NCBI GenBank assembly: GCA_905372445.1
Contig: CAJPPF010000028.1
Coordinates: forward strand, 1-20,202
Direction: 5' to 3'
DNA: 20,202 nucleotides
Source: an uncultured Prevotella sp.
Lineage (GTDB): Bacteria; Bacteroidota; Bacteroidia; Bacteroidales; Bacteroidaceae
This document shows positions 1-7,289 of this stretch, one piece after another. How positions within the stretch are numbered: position 1 is the first letter of the stretch; each line of letters begins with the position of its first letter. A program made the position numbers and the translations under genes. The notes under the pieces were generated by a model. It was not told where the DNA came from and did no database searches. It was given only the letters and a program-made list of their open reading frames with translations.

Positions 1-44
1 ACTATAATGTATCTATATATATTATTTCGTTTTACAAACATCGT

Positions 45-2282
45 CTATTTTTTCAATATTTTCTTTCCATTAATAATGTATAAACCTGCAGGCAGAATAT
101 CCAAATCATTGCCAAGATACTGTCCATAAACGCTGTATACCTTATTATTAATATTCGGCTGTGTCACCTGGTTGATACCTGTAACATCCTTCAGTTTTAC
201 AACTGACACTTCGTCAAGGAAGAATCGCTTTGAAGGTAAAAACTTAAGACGAGACTCGCCTGAGAGTATTGTCTTAAAAGCAAATGTTGACCAAGCACCT
301 TTTGCCATAACCATTTCTGCAACTCTCTTATCGTTAAGATATAGTGTTAGTGTTGTACCTTCCTTGATTGCATCCCATGCTCCGGCATTGAATGACAGCG
401 CAACTTCTCCATCATAAGTAAATGCAGGTGATGTTACAATACCTATTTTTGAGGTAGTGCCAAACTTAGCACAGTGGTTAGCACCATATGCGGCATCGCT
501 CACCCACCCTTCCATATCAGGATCAAAAACACCATTAGAGATTATCGAATTCCATTTTCCGTCATTACCACCTTTAGACTTATGCTTATCGAATGACTCA
601 TAGAATACAATGTCTGATGTATTAACATTAACAGGTTTTTCTACCTTAGCAAAACTATTATCAAGGAATGTTACCTCTCCTGCTGTAGCAGAATTTGAGC
701 CTGAATTAGAATTTACATAAGGCACAACACAATTGAATGATATTGAACTATCGTCATTAACCTTAATGTTCTTTATTGATGCAGGCAAATAATTTGCGCC
801 TGCAAGATTTGGATTGAAAGTCGTTGTGGCTGTGGCAGAATTATTTGTGAGTGAGTCAATTGCATTGTATGGATATAGATGTCCATCATACTCATCAGCT
901 GTAATATAGTAGAAGCCGTTTTTGGAATTATAAGTACCCTTCTTTCCATTAGCTAACACAACACTCATTCGCTGATGTTTGGCATCGTTGTTTGGAGTAT
1001 TATTATACCAATGCAATTGATCATAGTCAACATGTGTGATAAGCAGACCTGTCTTATCTGATTCATTATCTTCATGGTAAGAGAACCAGCGTTCCGGCTT
1101 ACGGTTCTCAATAAGGTAATACTCATTGCGATTACCATCATTGTAAATAATGTATGCCTCACGATTATCGTTCAATGATTTAAGAGAGTATGCCTCACCA
1201 GCTTTCACCTCCACCGGCTCAAGCCAACCAGCAACCCAACGCTCGTAAGCTGTATAGCCGGCAGGAATTTCTCCATTATATCCAGGGCCATTACTTGAAC
1301 CGCCGTGCATCACATCCCAGCCCTGCATTCCCCAGCCACCGCTATATGAAGTGTCATAGAAATCAGGATAGCCCAAACAATGAGAGAACTCATGGCACGC
1401 AGTTCCTATACCGTTCATTGTAGTACCATAAGTTCCACTTAGTTCGCAAGAAACAGCATAGGTATCAACAGTGACTCCGTCAAGGGTTTGCGCGCCACTT
1501 CCATCGCCATCTCTACTCGCAGCACTCAGCTGATATTCATGAGGCCATATTGTGTTTGAAGAGGCTCCTGCATGTTCTCCATAGCCTGCGTATATGATAA
1601 ACACCTGATCCACATTATTATCTTGGTCCCAATCGTAAGCTGTAAAATCAACCTTATCATCGACAAGTTTACATGCTTCTATAACCATCTCCGCAGCATG
1701 TTGATCTTCGCCATTATTAGTATTAGCTCCGTAATAAGCATAATCATTAGATACTGTGACAGGTCCTACAACATCGAAGTCAATAGCTAAGTCACCATAA
1801 CTTTGCTCAAGGAAATAATCGCGTACAGAGCCAATATGTCCATTCTTTGAATATCCTTTTTTATTGAACATTTCTTCAAATTCATGCTGAGCATTCACAG
1901 TTTTCATCGCAAGATTCTTGAAATTCACAAGAATGACAAGGCCTTTCTTTGCTCCTTTGAATGATGCTTTCTTTGAAGTGCGTGCGGCATACAGCTTCTT
2001 ATGCCGTATATTATTCCTGCGCAACTTCTTCGCTTGACTTGCATCACGGCGGTTTTGCAACTCTTCAAGGCTTATTTCTTTTGCAACATCATTATCGCCG
2101 ATAACGAAAACACGCCCGTCTGCAGTTGTCCAATAGTGATTATATTCATCACCATGTAACGTCACGCTGACAGTATCACCGTCAGACAACACTATTGTTT
2201 TTGACAGACCTTTCTTTGCTGGTACACCAAAAGTGAGCAAAGTAGCCATAAGTAGTCCTATTAAAACGAATATTTTCTTCAT
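45..2282 (-). CDS. Secreted M6-family metalloprotease with a type IX secretion-like C-terminal tail
   Basis: Predicted zinc endopeptidase of the M6 (immune inhibitor A-like) family, 745 aa. Seen: a signal peptide at residues 1-19 (MKK then a hydrophobic run), a pro-region to about 105, and the catalytic motif HEFSHCLGYPD at 297-307, matching HExxHxxGxxD. A Ser/Asn/Gly-rich linker lies near 520-535. A jelly-roll, adhesin-like domain (starting near FYESFD) covers about 555-700. The last 45 residues end in LPAGLYIINGKKILKK, typical of type IX secretion sorting tails in Prevotella. It is therefore probably exported across the outer membrane and released or surface-anchored. Start choice: an upstream in-frame TTG (2303) lies inside the -7 promoter element, so the ATG at 2282 is the real start. 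The gene stands alone, divergent from an oligopeptide transporter. Substrate is unknown. The family call is firm; the secretion route is inferred from the tail. Confidence 0.93.
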   Translation of the reverse strand: MKKIFVLIGLLMATLLTFGVPAKKGLSKTIVLSDGDTVSVTLHGDEYNHYWTTADGRVFVIGDNDVAKEISLEELQNRRDASQAKKLRRNNIRHKKLYAARTSKKASFKGAKKGLVILVNFKNLAMKTVNAQHEFEEMFNKKGYSKNGHIGSVRDYFLEQSYGDLAIDFDVVGPVTVSNDYAYYGANTNNGEDQHAAEMVIEACKLVDDKVDFTAYDWDQDNNVDQVFIIYAGYGEHAGASSNTIWPHEYQLSAASRDGDGSGAQTLDGVTVDTYAVSCELSGTYGTTMNGIGTACHEFSHCLGYPDFYDTSYSGGWGMQGWDVMHGGSSNGPGYNGEIPAGYTAYERWVAGWLEPVEVKAGEAYSLKSLNDNREAYIIYNDGNRNEYYLIENRKPERWFSYHEDNESDKTGLLITHVDYDQLHWYNNTPNNDAKHQRMSVVLANGKKGTYNSKNGFYYITADEYDGHLYPYNAIDSLTNNSATATTTFNPNLAGANYLPASIKNIKVNDDSSISFNCVVPYVNSNSGSNSATAGEVTFLDNSFAKVEKPVNVNTSDIVFYESFDKHKSKGGNDGKWNSIISNGVFDPDMEGWVSDAAYGANHCAKFGTTSKIGIVTSPAFTYDGEVALSFNAGAWDAIKEGTTLTLYLNDKRVAEMVMAKGAWSTFAFKTILSGESRLKFLPSKRFFLDEVSVVKLKDVTGINQVTQPNINNKVYSVYGQYLGNDLDILPAGLYIINGKKILKK

Positions 2283-2300
2283 CTTGATTTCAAATTTGGT

Positions 2301-2332
2301 CAAAGGTACGTATTTTCCGTTTCATATGCAAA
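2301..2332 (-). promoter_or_regulatory. Bacteroidetes-type promoter for the M6 protease
   Basis: Read on the minus strand there is TTTG (2332-2329), a 20-nt spacer, then TACCTTTG (2308-2301), matching the TTTG-N(19-21)-TAnnTTTG consensus of the primary sigma factor in Bacteroidetes. Transcription would start roughly 10-15 nt before the ATG at 2282, giving a very short leader. Confidence 0.7.
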
Positions 2333-2381
2333 AAAAGCAGTACTTTTTAGATACTAACGCCGTGATATTAATTATTTTTTT

Positions 2382-2389
2382 TATCTTTG
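2382..2389 (+). promoter_or_regulatory. Candidate -7 element for the OPT transporter
   Basis: TATCTTTG fits TAnnTTTG exactly, about 78 nt before the OPT start codon. I see no good TTTG at the expected -33 distance, so the promoter is either weak, activator-dependent or wrongly placed. It is divergent from the M6 protease promoter. Confidence 0.45.
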
Positions 2390-2466
2390 TCGAGGTTTTT
2401 TATGTATGTAATCTTATAACGTACACGTATTCTACAAGTAAACAATCACAATTAAAGCATAAATCA

Positions 2467-4464
2467 ATGGAAGAAAACAAACAAAAAAACGAATTGCCGG
2501 AAAATGCATTCCGTGAGTTAAATGAAGGTGAAGAGTACCAGCCAGTGATGTCGCCAGAGGGTCATCCTGCGGAAGTAAACGTCTGGTCTGTGTCATGGGG
2601 TCTGCTAATGGCAGTGTTATTCTCAGCAGCAGCTGCATATCTGGGACTTAAGGTTGGTCAGGTCTTTGAGGCTGCAATACCTATTGCCATCATTGCAGTG
2701 GGTGTTTCATCTGCCACAAAGCGTAAGAATGCTCTTGGCGAGAATGTCATCATTCAGAGTATCGGTGCTTGTTCCGGTGTAATTGTTGCAGGTGCCATAT
2801 TCACTTTGCCAGCACTTTATATTATACAGGAAAAGTATCCTGAGGTGTCTGTGAATTTCATCCAGGTGTTTCTTTCATCACTCCTTGGCGGTATTCTTGG
2901 TGTACTGTTTCTAATCCCTTTCCGTAAGTTCTTTGTCAAGGACCAACATGGAAAATATCCTTTCCCCGAGGCTACTGCCACAACGCAGGTATTGATCAAC
3001 GGCGAGAAAGGAGGCAATCAAGCCAAGCCTCTGCTTATTGCCGGTCTCATCGGCGGATTATACGACTTCCTTGTATCAACCTTCGGCACATGGGCAGAGG
3101 CATTCTCCACCCGTGCCATTGCAGGCGGCACTGTTCTTGCTCAGAAGGCTAAACTCGTATTCTCTATAAACACCTCGGCTGCTGTTATAGGTCTTGGTTT
3201 TATAATCGGATTAAAGTATGCATTGATAATATGTGCAGGCTCCGCTTTGGTATGGTTTATCATTGTTCCTGTCCTACCACTTCTCGGTGATGAGATGCTT
3301 ACAACCATAAATCCTACTTTCGATATCAATGCACTTGGCAGCGTATCAGACATGAGTCCGGAAATAATCTTCAAGACTTTTGCACGTCATATAGGTATTG
3401 GTGGTATTGCAATGGCAGGTCTCATTGGTATAGTAAAGCAATGGAGCATCATAAAAGGTGCTATCGGATTGGCAGGGCGTGAACTTAAGGGCTCTACTAC
3501 GACTGACAATAACTTCACTCGCACACAGCGCGACATCTCAATGAAAATCATTGCAATAGGCGTTATAATAGCACTTATCACCACATTCATATTCTTCTAC
3601 GCCGGTGTCGTTGACTTCAATCTTCTCCATGCCGTTGTCGGGATATTAGTCGTAGGCATTATTGCGTTCCTTTTCACAACGGTTGCCGCAAATGCCATTG
3701 CCATCGTCGGTACTAACCCGGTATCGGGAATGACTCTTATGACACTCATCCTTGCCAGCGTTATCATGGTGGCAGTAGGTCTGAAAGGTTCTGCGGGAAT
3801 GGTAGCTTCACTGATTATGGGTGGTGTGGTTTGCACTGCCTTATCTACAGCAGGAGGCTTCATTACCGACCTTAAGATCGGCTACTGGCTCGGCACAACG
3901 CCTGCCAAGCAAGAGACATGGAAATTCCTCGGCATACTTGTCAGTGCTGCTACCGTCGGCGGTGTTATGATTATCCTTAACAAAACATACGGCTTTGTTG
4001 GCGAGAATGCGCTTGTAGCTCCACAGGCTAACGCTATGGCTGCAGTAATCGAACCATTGATGTCGGGTGCTGGAGCTCCATGGATTCTATATGGAATTGG
4101 TGCAATGCTGGCATTAGTACTTAATTTCTCAGGCATTCCAGCCCTGGCTTTCTCACTGGGCATGTTCATCCCAATGGAACTCAACGCCCCACTCCTTGTC
4201 GGCGGTCTGGTAAATTGGTTTGTCACCAGTCGTTCAAAGGAAAAGAAGGTCAATGCAGAGCGTGGAGAAAAGGGAACGCTTATAGCGAGTGGATTCATTG
4301 CCGGAGGTGCTCTTATGGGTGTTGTCGCTGCCCTACTACGTTTCAGCGGATTCAATCCAATCAATACGGAATGGCTTGCCAACCCTCTCTCACAGATACT
4401 CTCACTCGGAGCGTACCTACTGCTTATAGCTTACTTTATCACAGCCACACGCACGAAGAAATAG
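2467..4464 (+). CDS. OPT-family oligopeptide transporter
   Basis: Inner-membrane transporter of the OPT (oligopeptide transporter) family, 665 aa, predicted to import small peptides with protons. Some family members move metal-chelate complexes instead. Seen: a short acidic, charged cytoplasmic N-terminus, then about 14-16 hydrophobic segments. These include an early run starting WSVSWGLLMAVLF and LGLKVGQVFEAAIP, the conserved-looking PFPEATATTQVLINGEKGG loop at about 165-185, and the late glycine-rich helices before TGS-poor charged loop VTSRSKEKK near 585. The reading frame stays open upstream to 2233, but the ATG at 2467 begins a normal charged N-terminus and lies behind the -7 element at 2382, so I use it. 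Context: divergent from a secreted protease, consistent with peptide feeding, but not co-transcribed with it. Substrate cannot be read from sequence. Confidence 0.92.
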   Translation: MEENKQKNELPENAFRELNEGEEYQPVMSPEGHPAEVNVWSVSWGLLMAVLFSAAAAYLGLKVGQVFEAAIPIAIIAVGVSSATKRKNALGENVIIQSIGACSGVIVAGAIFTLPALYIIQEKYPEVSVNFIQVFLSSLLGGILGVLFLIPFRKFFVKDQHGKYPFPEATATTQVLINGEKGGNQAKPLLIAGLIGGLYDFLVSTFGTWAEAFSTRAIAGGTVLAQKAKLVFSINTSAAVIGLGFIIGLKYALIICAGSALVWFIIVPVLPLLGDEMLTTINPTFDINALGSVSDMSPEIIFKTFARHIGIGGIAMAGLIGIVKQWSIIKGAIGLAGRELKGSTTTDNNFTRTQRDISMKIIAIGVIIALITTFIFFYAGVVDFNLLHAVVGILVVGIIAFLFTTVAANAIAIVGTNPVSGMTLMTLILASVIMVAVGLKGSAGMVASLIMGGVVCTALSTAGGFITDLKIGYWLGTTPAKQETWKFLGILVSAATVGGVMIILNKTYGFVGENALVAPQANAMAAVIEPLMSGAGAPWILYGIGAMLALVLNFSGIPALAFSLGMFIPMELNAPLLVGGLVNWFVTSRSKEKKVNAERGEKGTLIASGFIAGGALMGVVAALLRFSGFNPINTEWLANPLSQILSLGAYLLLIAYFITATRTKK

Positions 4465-4482
4465 TTTTCCCGGCAACAATTA

Positions 4483-4645
4483 AACCCGAATCGGTCATTA
4501 GAGCCTTGGCTGATTATGTTCGATTGTTGAGCAGATGTGCTGATGTTTCAGTGAAGGCGTAGCGGGCTATGGCGAGACGTAATGGCAGCACAGATGTCGG
4601 CAAGCGGACTAAAGCAGTCAAGAACTCTAATGACCGATTCGGGTT
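4483..4645. repeat. 163-nt nested palindromic element between convergent genes
   Basis: Arms at 4483-4503 and 4625-4645 are 21-nt perfect inverted repeats (AACCCGAATCGG... and its complement). The inward sequence continues as an imperfect palindrome, with TTGGCTG opposite a CTTGACTG-like complement and TGTGCTG (4536-4542) opposite CAGCACA (4586-4592). The centre is GC-richer. It starts 18 nt after the transporter stop and ends 19 nt before the ilvC stop codon, filling the space between two convergent genes. It has no T-run and is much larger than a simple terminator. It could be a MITE or REP/BIME-like dispersed unit or a bidirectional 3'-end structure. Both ends touch a TTAA, which may be chance. 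Open frames through it look spurious. Confidence 0.7.
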
Positions 4646-4664
4646 AAAGTCTAAGAAGAAAGCT

Positions 4665-5708
4665 CTAATTATTCTCCGGGCGGAGTTTACGCACTGTTTC
4701 TGCCGTACGCCACATCTCTGATTCACGCAATGCAGCAAGCTCCTTTTCAAGTCCGACACGATAGTCAGACTTTGAGTTTGCGTCAATAGCGATTTGTGCC
4801 TCATTGCCCGACTTTACTGATGCGTATAACTTTTCAATTACCGGCTTGCAAGCATCGTGGAAAGGTCCCATCCAGTCAAGGGCACCACGCTGCGCAGTAG
4901 TAGAGCAGTTGGCGTACATCCAGTCCATTCCTTTTGCTGCAAAGAATGGCATCAGGCTCTGCGTGAGCTCCTCGACAGTCTCATTGAATGCTTCTGACGG
5001 CGTATGACCGTTCTGGCGCAGAACTTCGTACTGTGCCAATAACAAACCTTGTATGGCGCCCATCAATGAGCCACGCTCACCTGTAAGGTCGCTTGTTGCC
5101 TCTCTTTGGAAAGTTGTTTCAAACAGATAACCCGAACCTATGCCGATACCCAAAGCCAGAGTACGCTCCAGAGCCTTGCCCGTATAATCCTGATATACGG
5201 CATATGAGGAGTTCAGACCGCGTCCCTCAAGAAACATTGTACGCAATGAAGTGCCGGAACCTTTCGGCGCCACCATTATCACATCAACGTCTTTCTGCGG
5301 AACACATCCCGTACGGTCGTTCCACGTAATGGCAAAACCATGTGAGAAATACAGCGCATTGCCGGGACTCAGACAATTCTTCAGCGTGGGCCATACAGAC
5401 ATCACAGCAGCATCTGAAAGCAGACACATCACAATAGTTCCTTTCTTTGCTGCCTCTTCGATAGAAAACAAAGTCTCGCCAGGCACCCATCCGTCGGCTA
5501 CGGCTTTATCATAGGTCTTGCCATTACGCTGGCCGACAATGACATTGAAACCATTGTCACGAAGGTTGCACGCCTGACCAGGTCCCTGAACACCATAGCC
5601 AATGACTGCTATAGTCTCGTCCTTAAGTACCTCGCGCGCTTTTTCGAGTGGAAACTCTTCTCGTGTCATAACCTCTTCTATAACACCACCAAAATTCATC
5701 TTTGCCAT
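4665..5708 (-). CDS. ilvC: Ketol-acid reductoisomerase
   Basis: Converts acetolactate or acetohydroxybutyrate to the dihydroxy acid, using NADPH and Mg2+, in valine/isoleucine synthesis. At 347 aa it has the short class I size. Seen: Rossmann motif GYGVQG at 37-42, the proton-relay His in FSHGF (H123), the metal ligands in DLTGE (D207, E211), NETVEE (E243, E247) and the substrate-binding CST (S270). The cofactor loop reads GQRNGKTYDK (59-68). APKGSGTSLR and FLEGRGLNSS resemble the yeast ILV5 type rather than E. coli's APKCPGTEVR. It is the last gene of the ilv operon, 26 nt after the thioesterase stop. Identification is secure. Confidence 0.97.
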   Translation of the reverse strand: MAKMNFGGVIEEVMTREEFPLEKAREVLKDETIAVIGYGVQGPGQACNLRDNGFNVIVGQRNGKTYDKAVADGWVPGETLFSIEEAAKKGTIVMCLLSDAAVMSVWPTLKNCLSPGNALYFSHGFAITWNDRTGCVPQKDVDVIMVAPKGSGTSLRTMFLEGRGLNSSYAVYQDYTGKALERTLALGIGIGSGYLFETTFQREATSDLTGERGSLMGAIQGLLLAQYEVLRQNGHTPSEAFNETVEELTQSLMPFFAAKGMDWMYANCSTTAQRGALDWMGPFHDACKPVIEKLYASVKSGNEAQIAIDANSKSDYRVGLEKELAALRESEMWRTAETVRKLRPENN

Positions 5709-5734
5709 AGTTTTAAATGGTTAACTTGTCGTGT

Positions 5735-6523
5735 TTATTTATTCCTTTCAGTGAACATTATCTGCGCACGCACACATTCTATCTCCGTCCCGTCCGTATT
5801 GACTTTGCTCATACGGACGAGATATTCGTCTGCCATGGCGCCCTCTTCCTTATAAAAGCGCAACGTATCTCCTGCATGGCATTCCGATACATAGGCAATA
5901 TCAAACCTTCTCACGCAATGTGACATATACTTATCAGCAGGAAAGAGATCCAGCACATGCTCTATCGACTTAACCGAGTTCACATGACCGTTTATGTCAA
6001 TATCATTATATTTCGCCACATATTCACCTACGAACTCCGCATCCTTCGACATCTTTGCACGCGAAGGTTTGCCAATAGGATTCACCTTGTCTGCCTCTAT
6101 CCATTCCGTGACACTCCCATTGTTGACATCAAGGATATTCACAGGCTGACGCGTATCCGTATCAATCATCGCCCATATCGAGCGCCCCCAGCCCAACGTC
6201 TCACCATTCTTACCTTCTATTCGGAAGTTGCGATTTGTAAAATAGCGCAGCGCACTCTCCACCCATGTCTCCACCCAGAAGTCATCGTAAATTTTCGGCA
6301 TAGCCTCCATTTCTACGACAAGACGCGACAATACCCATGTCTTCTTGATACTCTGAAGATAAACCATACCGAAACCACGGTCGTTACTGTGGAAGTCCGC
6401 AGCATTAAGAAGATGATTGCCGAGATGTCCCATAAACAGTTCGTGGTTAATATCACAATGGAACGGTTCGGCTACATTCTTATATTTTCCTATCTTTGAT
6501 ATATTCATTGTATTGTCATTCAT
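5735..6523 (-). CDS. Acyl-ACP thioesterase (plant FatA/FatB-like double hotdog)
   Basis: Predicted to hydrolyse acyl-acyl carrier protein to free fatty acid, 262 aa, cytoplasmic. Seen: two hotdog halves. The first contains FHCD and the helix MGHLGNHLLNAADFHSNDRG (31-50), and the second the catalytic pattern DIDINGHVN (D174-N182), which matches the Asp-Asn-His motif of plant FatA/FatB (DxNxHxN). Start choice: a GTG at 6538 is possible, but the ATG at 6523 has AAAGGAG four bases upstream and overlaps the ilvN stop by 8 nt, so translation is probably coupled. A later ATG at 6508 is also possible. Its place between ilvN and ilvC suggests a link between branched-chain precursor supply and acyl chains, which is inference. 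Chain-length preference cannot be read. Confidence 0.9.
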   Translation of the reverse strand: MNDNTMNISKIGKYKNVAEPFHCDINHELFMGHLGNHLLNAADFHSNDRGFGMVYLQSIKKTWVLSRLVVEMEAMPKIYDDFWVETWVESALRYFTNRNFRIEGKNGETLGWGRSIWAMIDTDTRQPVNILDVNNGSVTEWIEADKVNPIGKPSRAKMSKDAEFVGEYVAKYNDIDINGHVNSVKSIEHVLDLFPADKYMSHCVRRFDIAYVSECHAGDTLRFYKEEGAMADEYLVRMSKVNTDGTEIECVRAQIMFTERNK

Positions 6524-7289
6524 TTTGCTCCTTTGCACGTTTTGTCAGATACTGGTCAAGACGCTCCACACCCGATTTTGTAACAGCAATACGACCTGTC
6601 CGTACAAACTGCAATACGCAGTCAAGCTCGTTCAACTTTTCAAAGATTCCAACGACCTCGTCTGTGATTCCAGTCTTCTCCACTATAGTATACATAGGAT
6701 TCACCTCTACTATGCGGGCACCGAACCGGCGTACGACACGTCCTATCTCCTGATTGTCAAGCACCATTGGCGTTGAGAGTTTCAGCAGTGAGGTCTCGAG
6801 GATAAATATCTCATCATCAACAAAACAGTTGGCTTGCAGGACATCTATCTTTTTCTCTATCTGCTTCACGAGCATCTCAGCCATTTCACGCTTGCAATAG
6901 CACGTGATAGTATATTTATGTACTCCCGGTGTAGAACTGGCACATACATTCAACGACTCTATATTCACTTGACGTCTGGTAAACACCGCTGTAATCTGAT
7001 TCAGCATTCCTGCGAAATTCTCTGAATAGATTATCAACGTATAAAGAGGCAATCCCTTATAGTCGGATTTTGAGCCTTGGGCATTATCATAACTTACTAT
7101 AGCCTTACGCTCACGAGTCAGATTCTGTTCAAATGAATTTCGTTGCTTCGAGGCAGCAACCTTCACGGCAGCATCGAAAATCTCGTCCTGAACAAGTCTT
7201 TCGCATTTCTGACATGTATTGCAATCGCCACATTCAGCAGCACCGTATTTCTTGTTTTCTTCCATAACAGAATATGTGTCCTTATTCAT
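6516..7289 (-). CDS. ilvN: Acetolactate synthase small (regulatory) subunit with an N-terminal Cys-cluster extension
   Basis: Regulatory subunit of acetohydroxyacid synthase, which binds valine and activates the catalytic subunit. It has 257 aa, against about 160-190 for most family members. Seen: an ACT domain at about 81-155 (LYTLIIYSENFAGMLNQIT, then FTRRQVNIESLNV) and the C-terminal small-subunit domain at about 156-235. The first 80 residues are an extension carrying CGDCNTCQKC, four Cys at 20, 23, 26 and 29, followed by a helical, charged stretch. The start is well supported: its ATG overlaps the ilvB stop in TAATG. The extension might bind a metal or sense redox, but that is only inference. 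A shorter start further in would lose the coupling, so I keep the long form. Confidence 0.93.
   Translation of the reverse strand: MNKDTYSVMEENKKYGAAECGDCNTCQKCERLVQDEIFDAAVKVAASKQRNSFEQNLTRERKAIVSYDNAQGSKSDYKGLPLYTLIIYSENFAGMLNQITAVFTRRQVNIESLNVCASSTPGVHKYTITCYCKREMAEMLVKQIEKKIDVLQANCFVDDEIFILETSLLKLSTPMVLDNQEIGRVVRRFGARIVEVNPMYTIVEKTGITDEVVGIFEKLNELDCVLQFVRTGRIAVTKSGVERLDQYLTKRAKEQNE
6528..6534 (-). promoter_or_regulatory. Shine-Dalgarno AAAGGAG that fixes the thioesterase start
   Basis: AAAGGAG on the minus strand lies 4 nt before the ATG at 6523, inside the last codons of ilvN. Good Shine-Dalgarno sites are uncommon in this genome type, so this supports the ATG over the GTG at 6538 and fits translational coupling. 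Confidence 0.6.

Noticed and set aside
2283..2303. TTG start seven codons upstream of the M6 protease ATG
   Set aside because: It lies inside the -7 promoter element (2301-2308), so it would not be in the transcript.
2233..2466. In-frame extension of the OPT transporter by 78 codons
   Set aside because: The stretch overlaps the divergent promoter region, reads as low-complexity AT-rich sequence, and the -7 candidate lies inside it.
3882..4382. 166-codon minus-strand ORF inside the OPT gene
   Set aside because: A shadow of the transporter's frame, rich in Pro, Ala, Ser and Thr as antisense frames of membrane genes are.
4514..4804. 96-codon minus-strand ORF across the palindrome and the ilvC end
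   Set aside because: It is read from repeat DNA and from a shifted frame of ilvC; no sign of real coding.
5957..6499. 180-codon plus-strand ORF antisense to the thioesterase
   Set aside because: The minus strand encodes a clear family protein with catalytic motifs; the plus frame has no recognisable domain.
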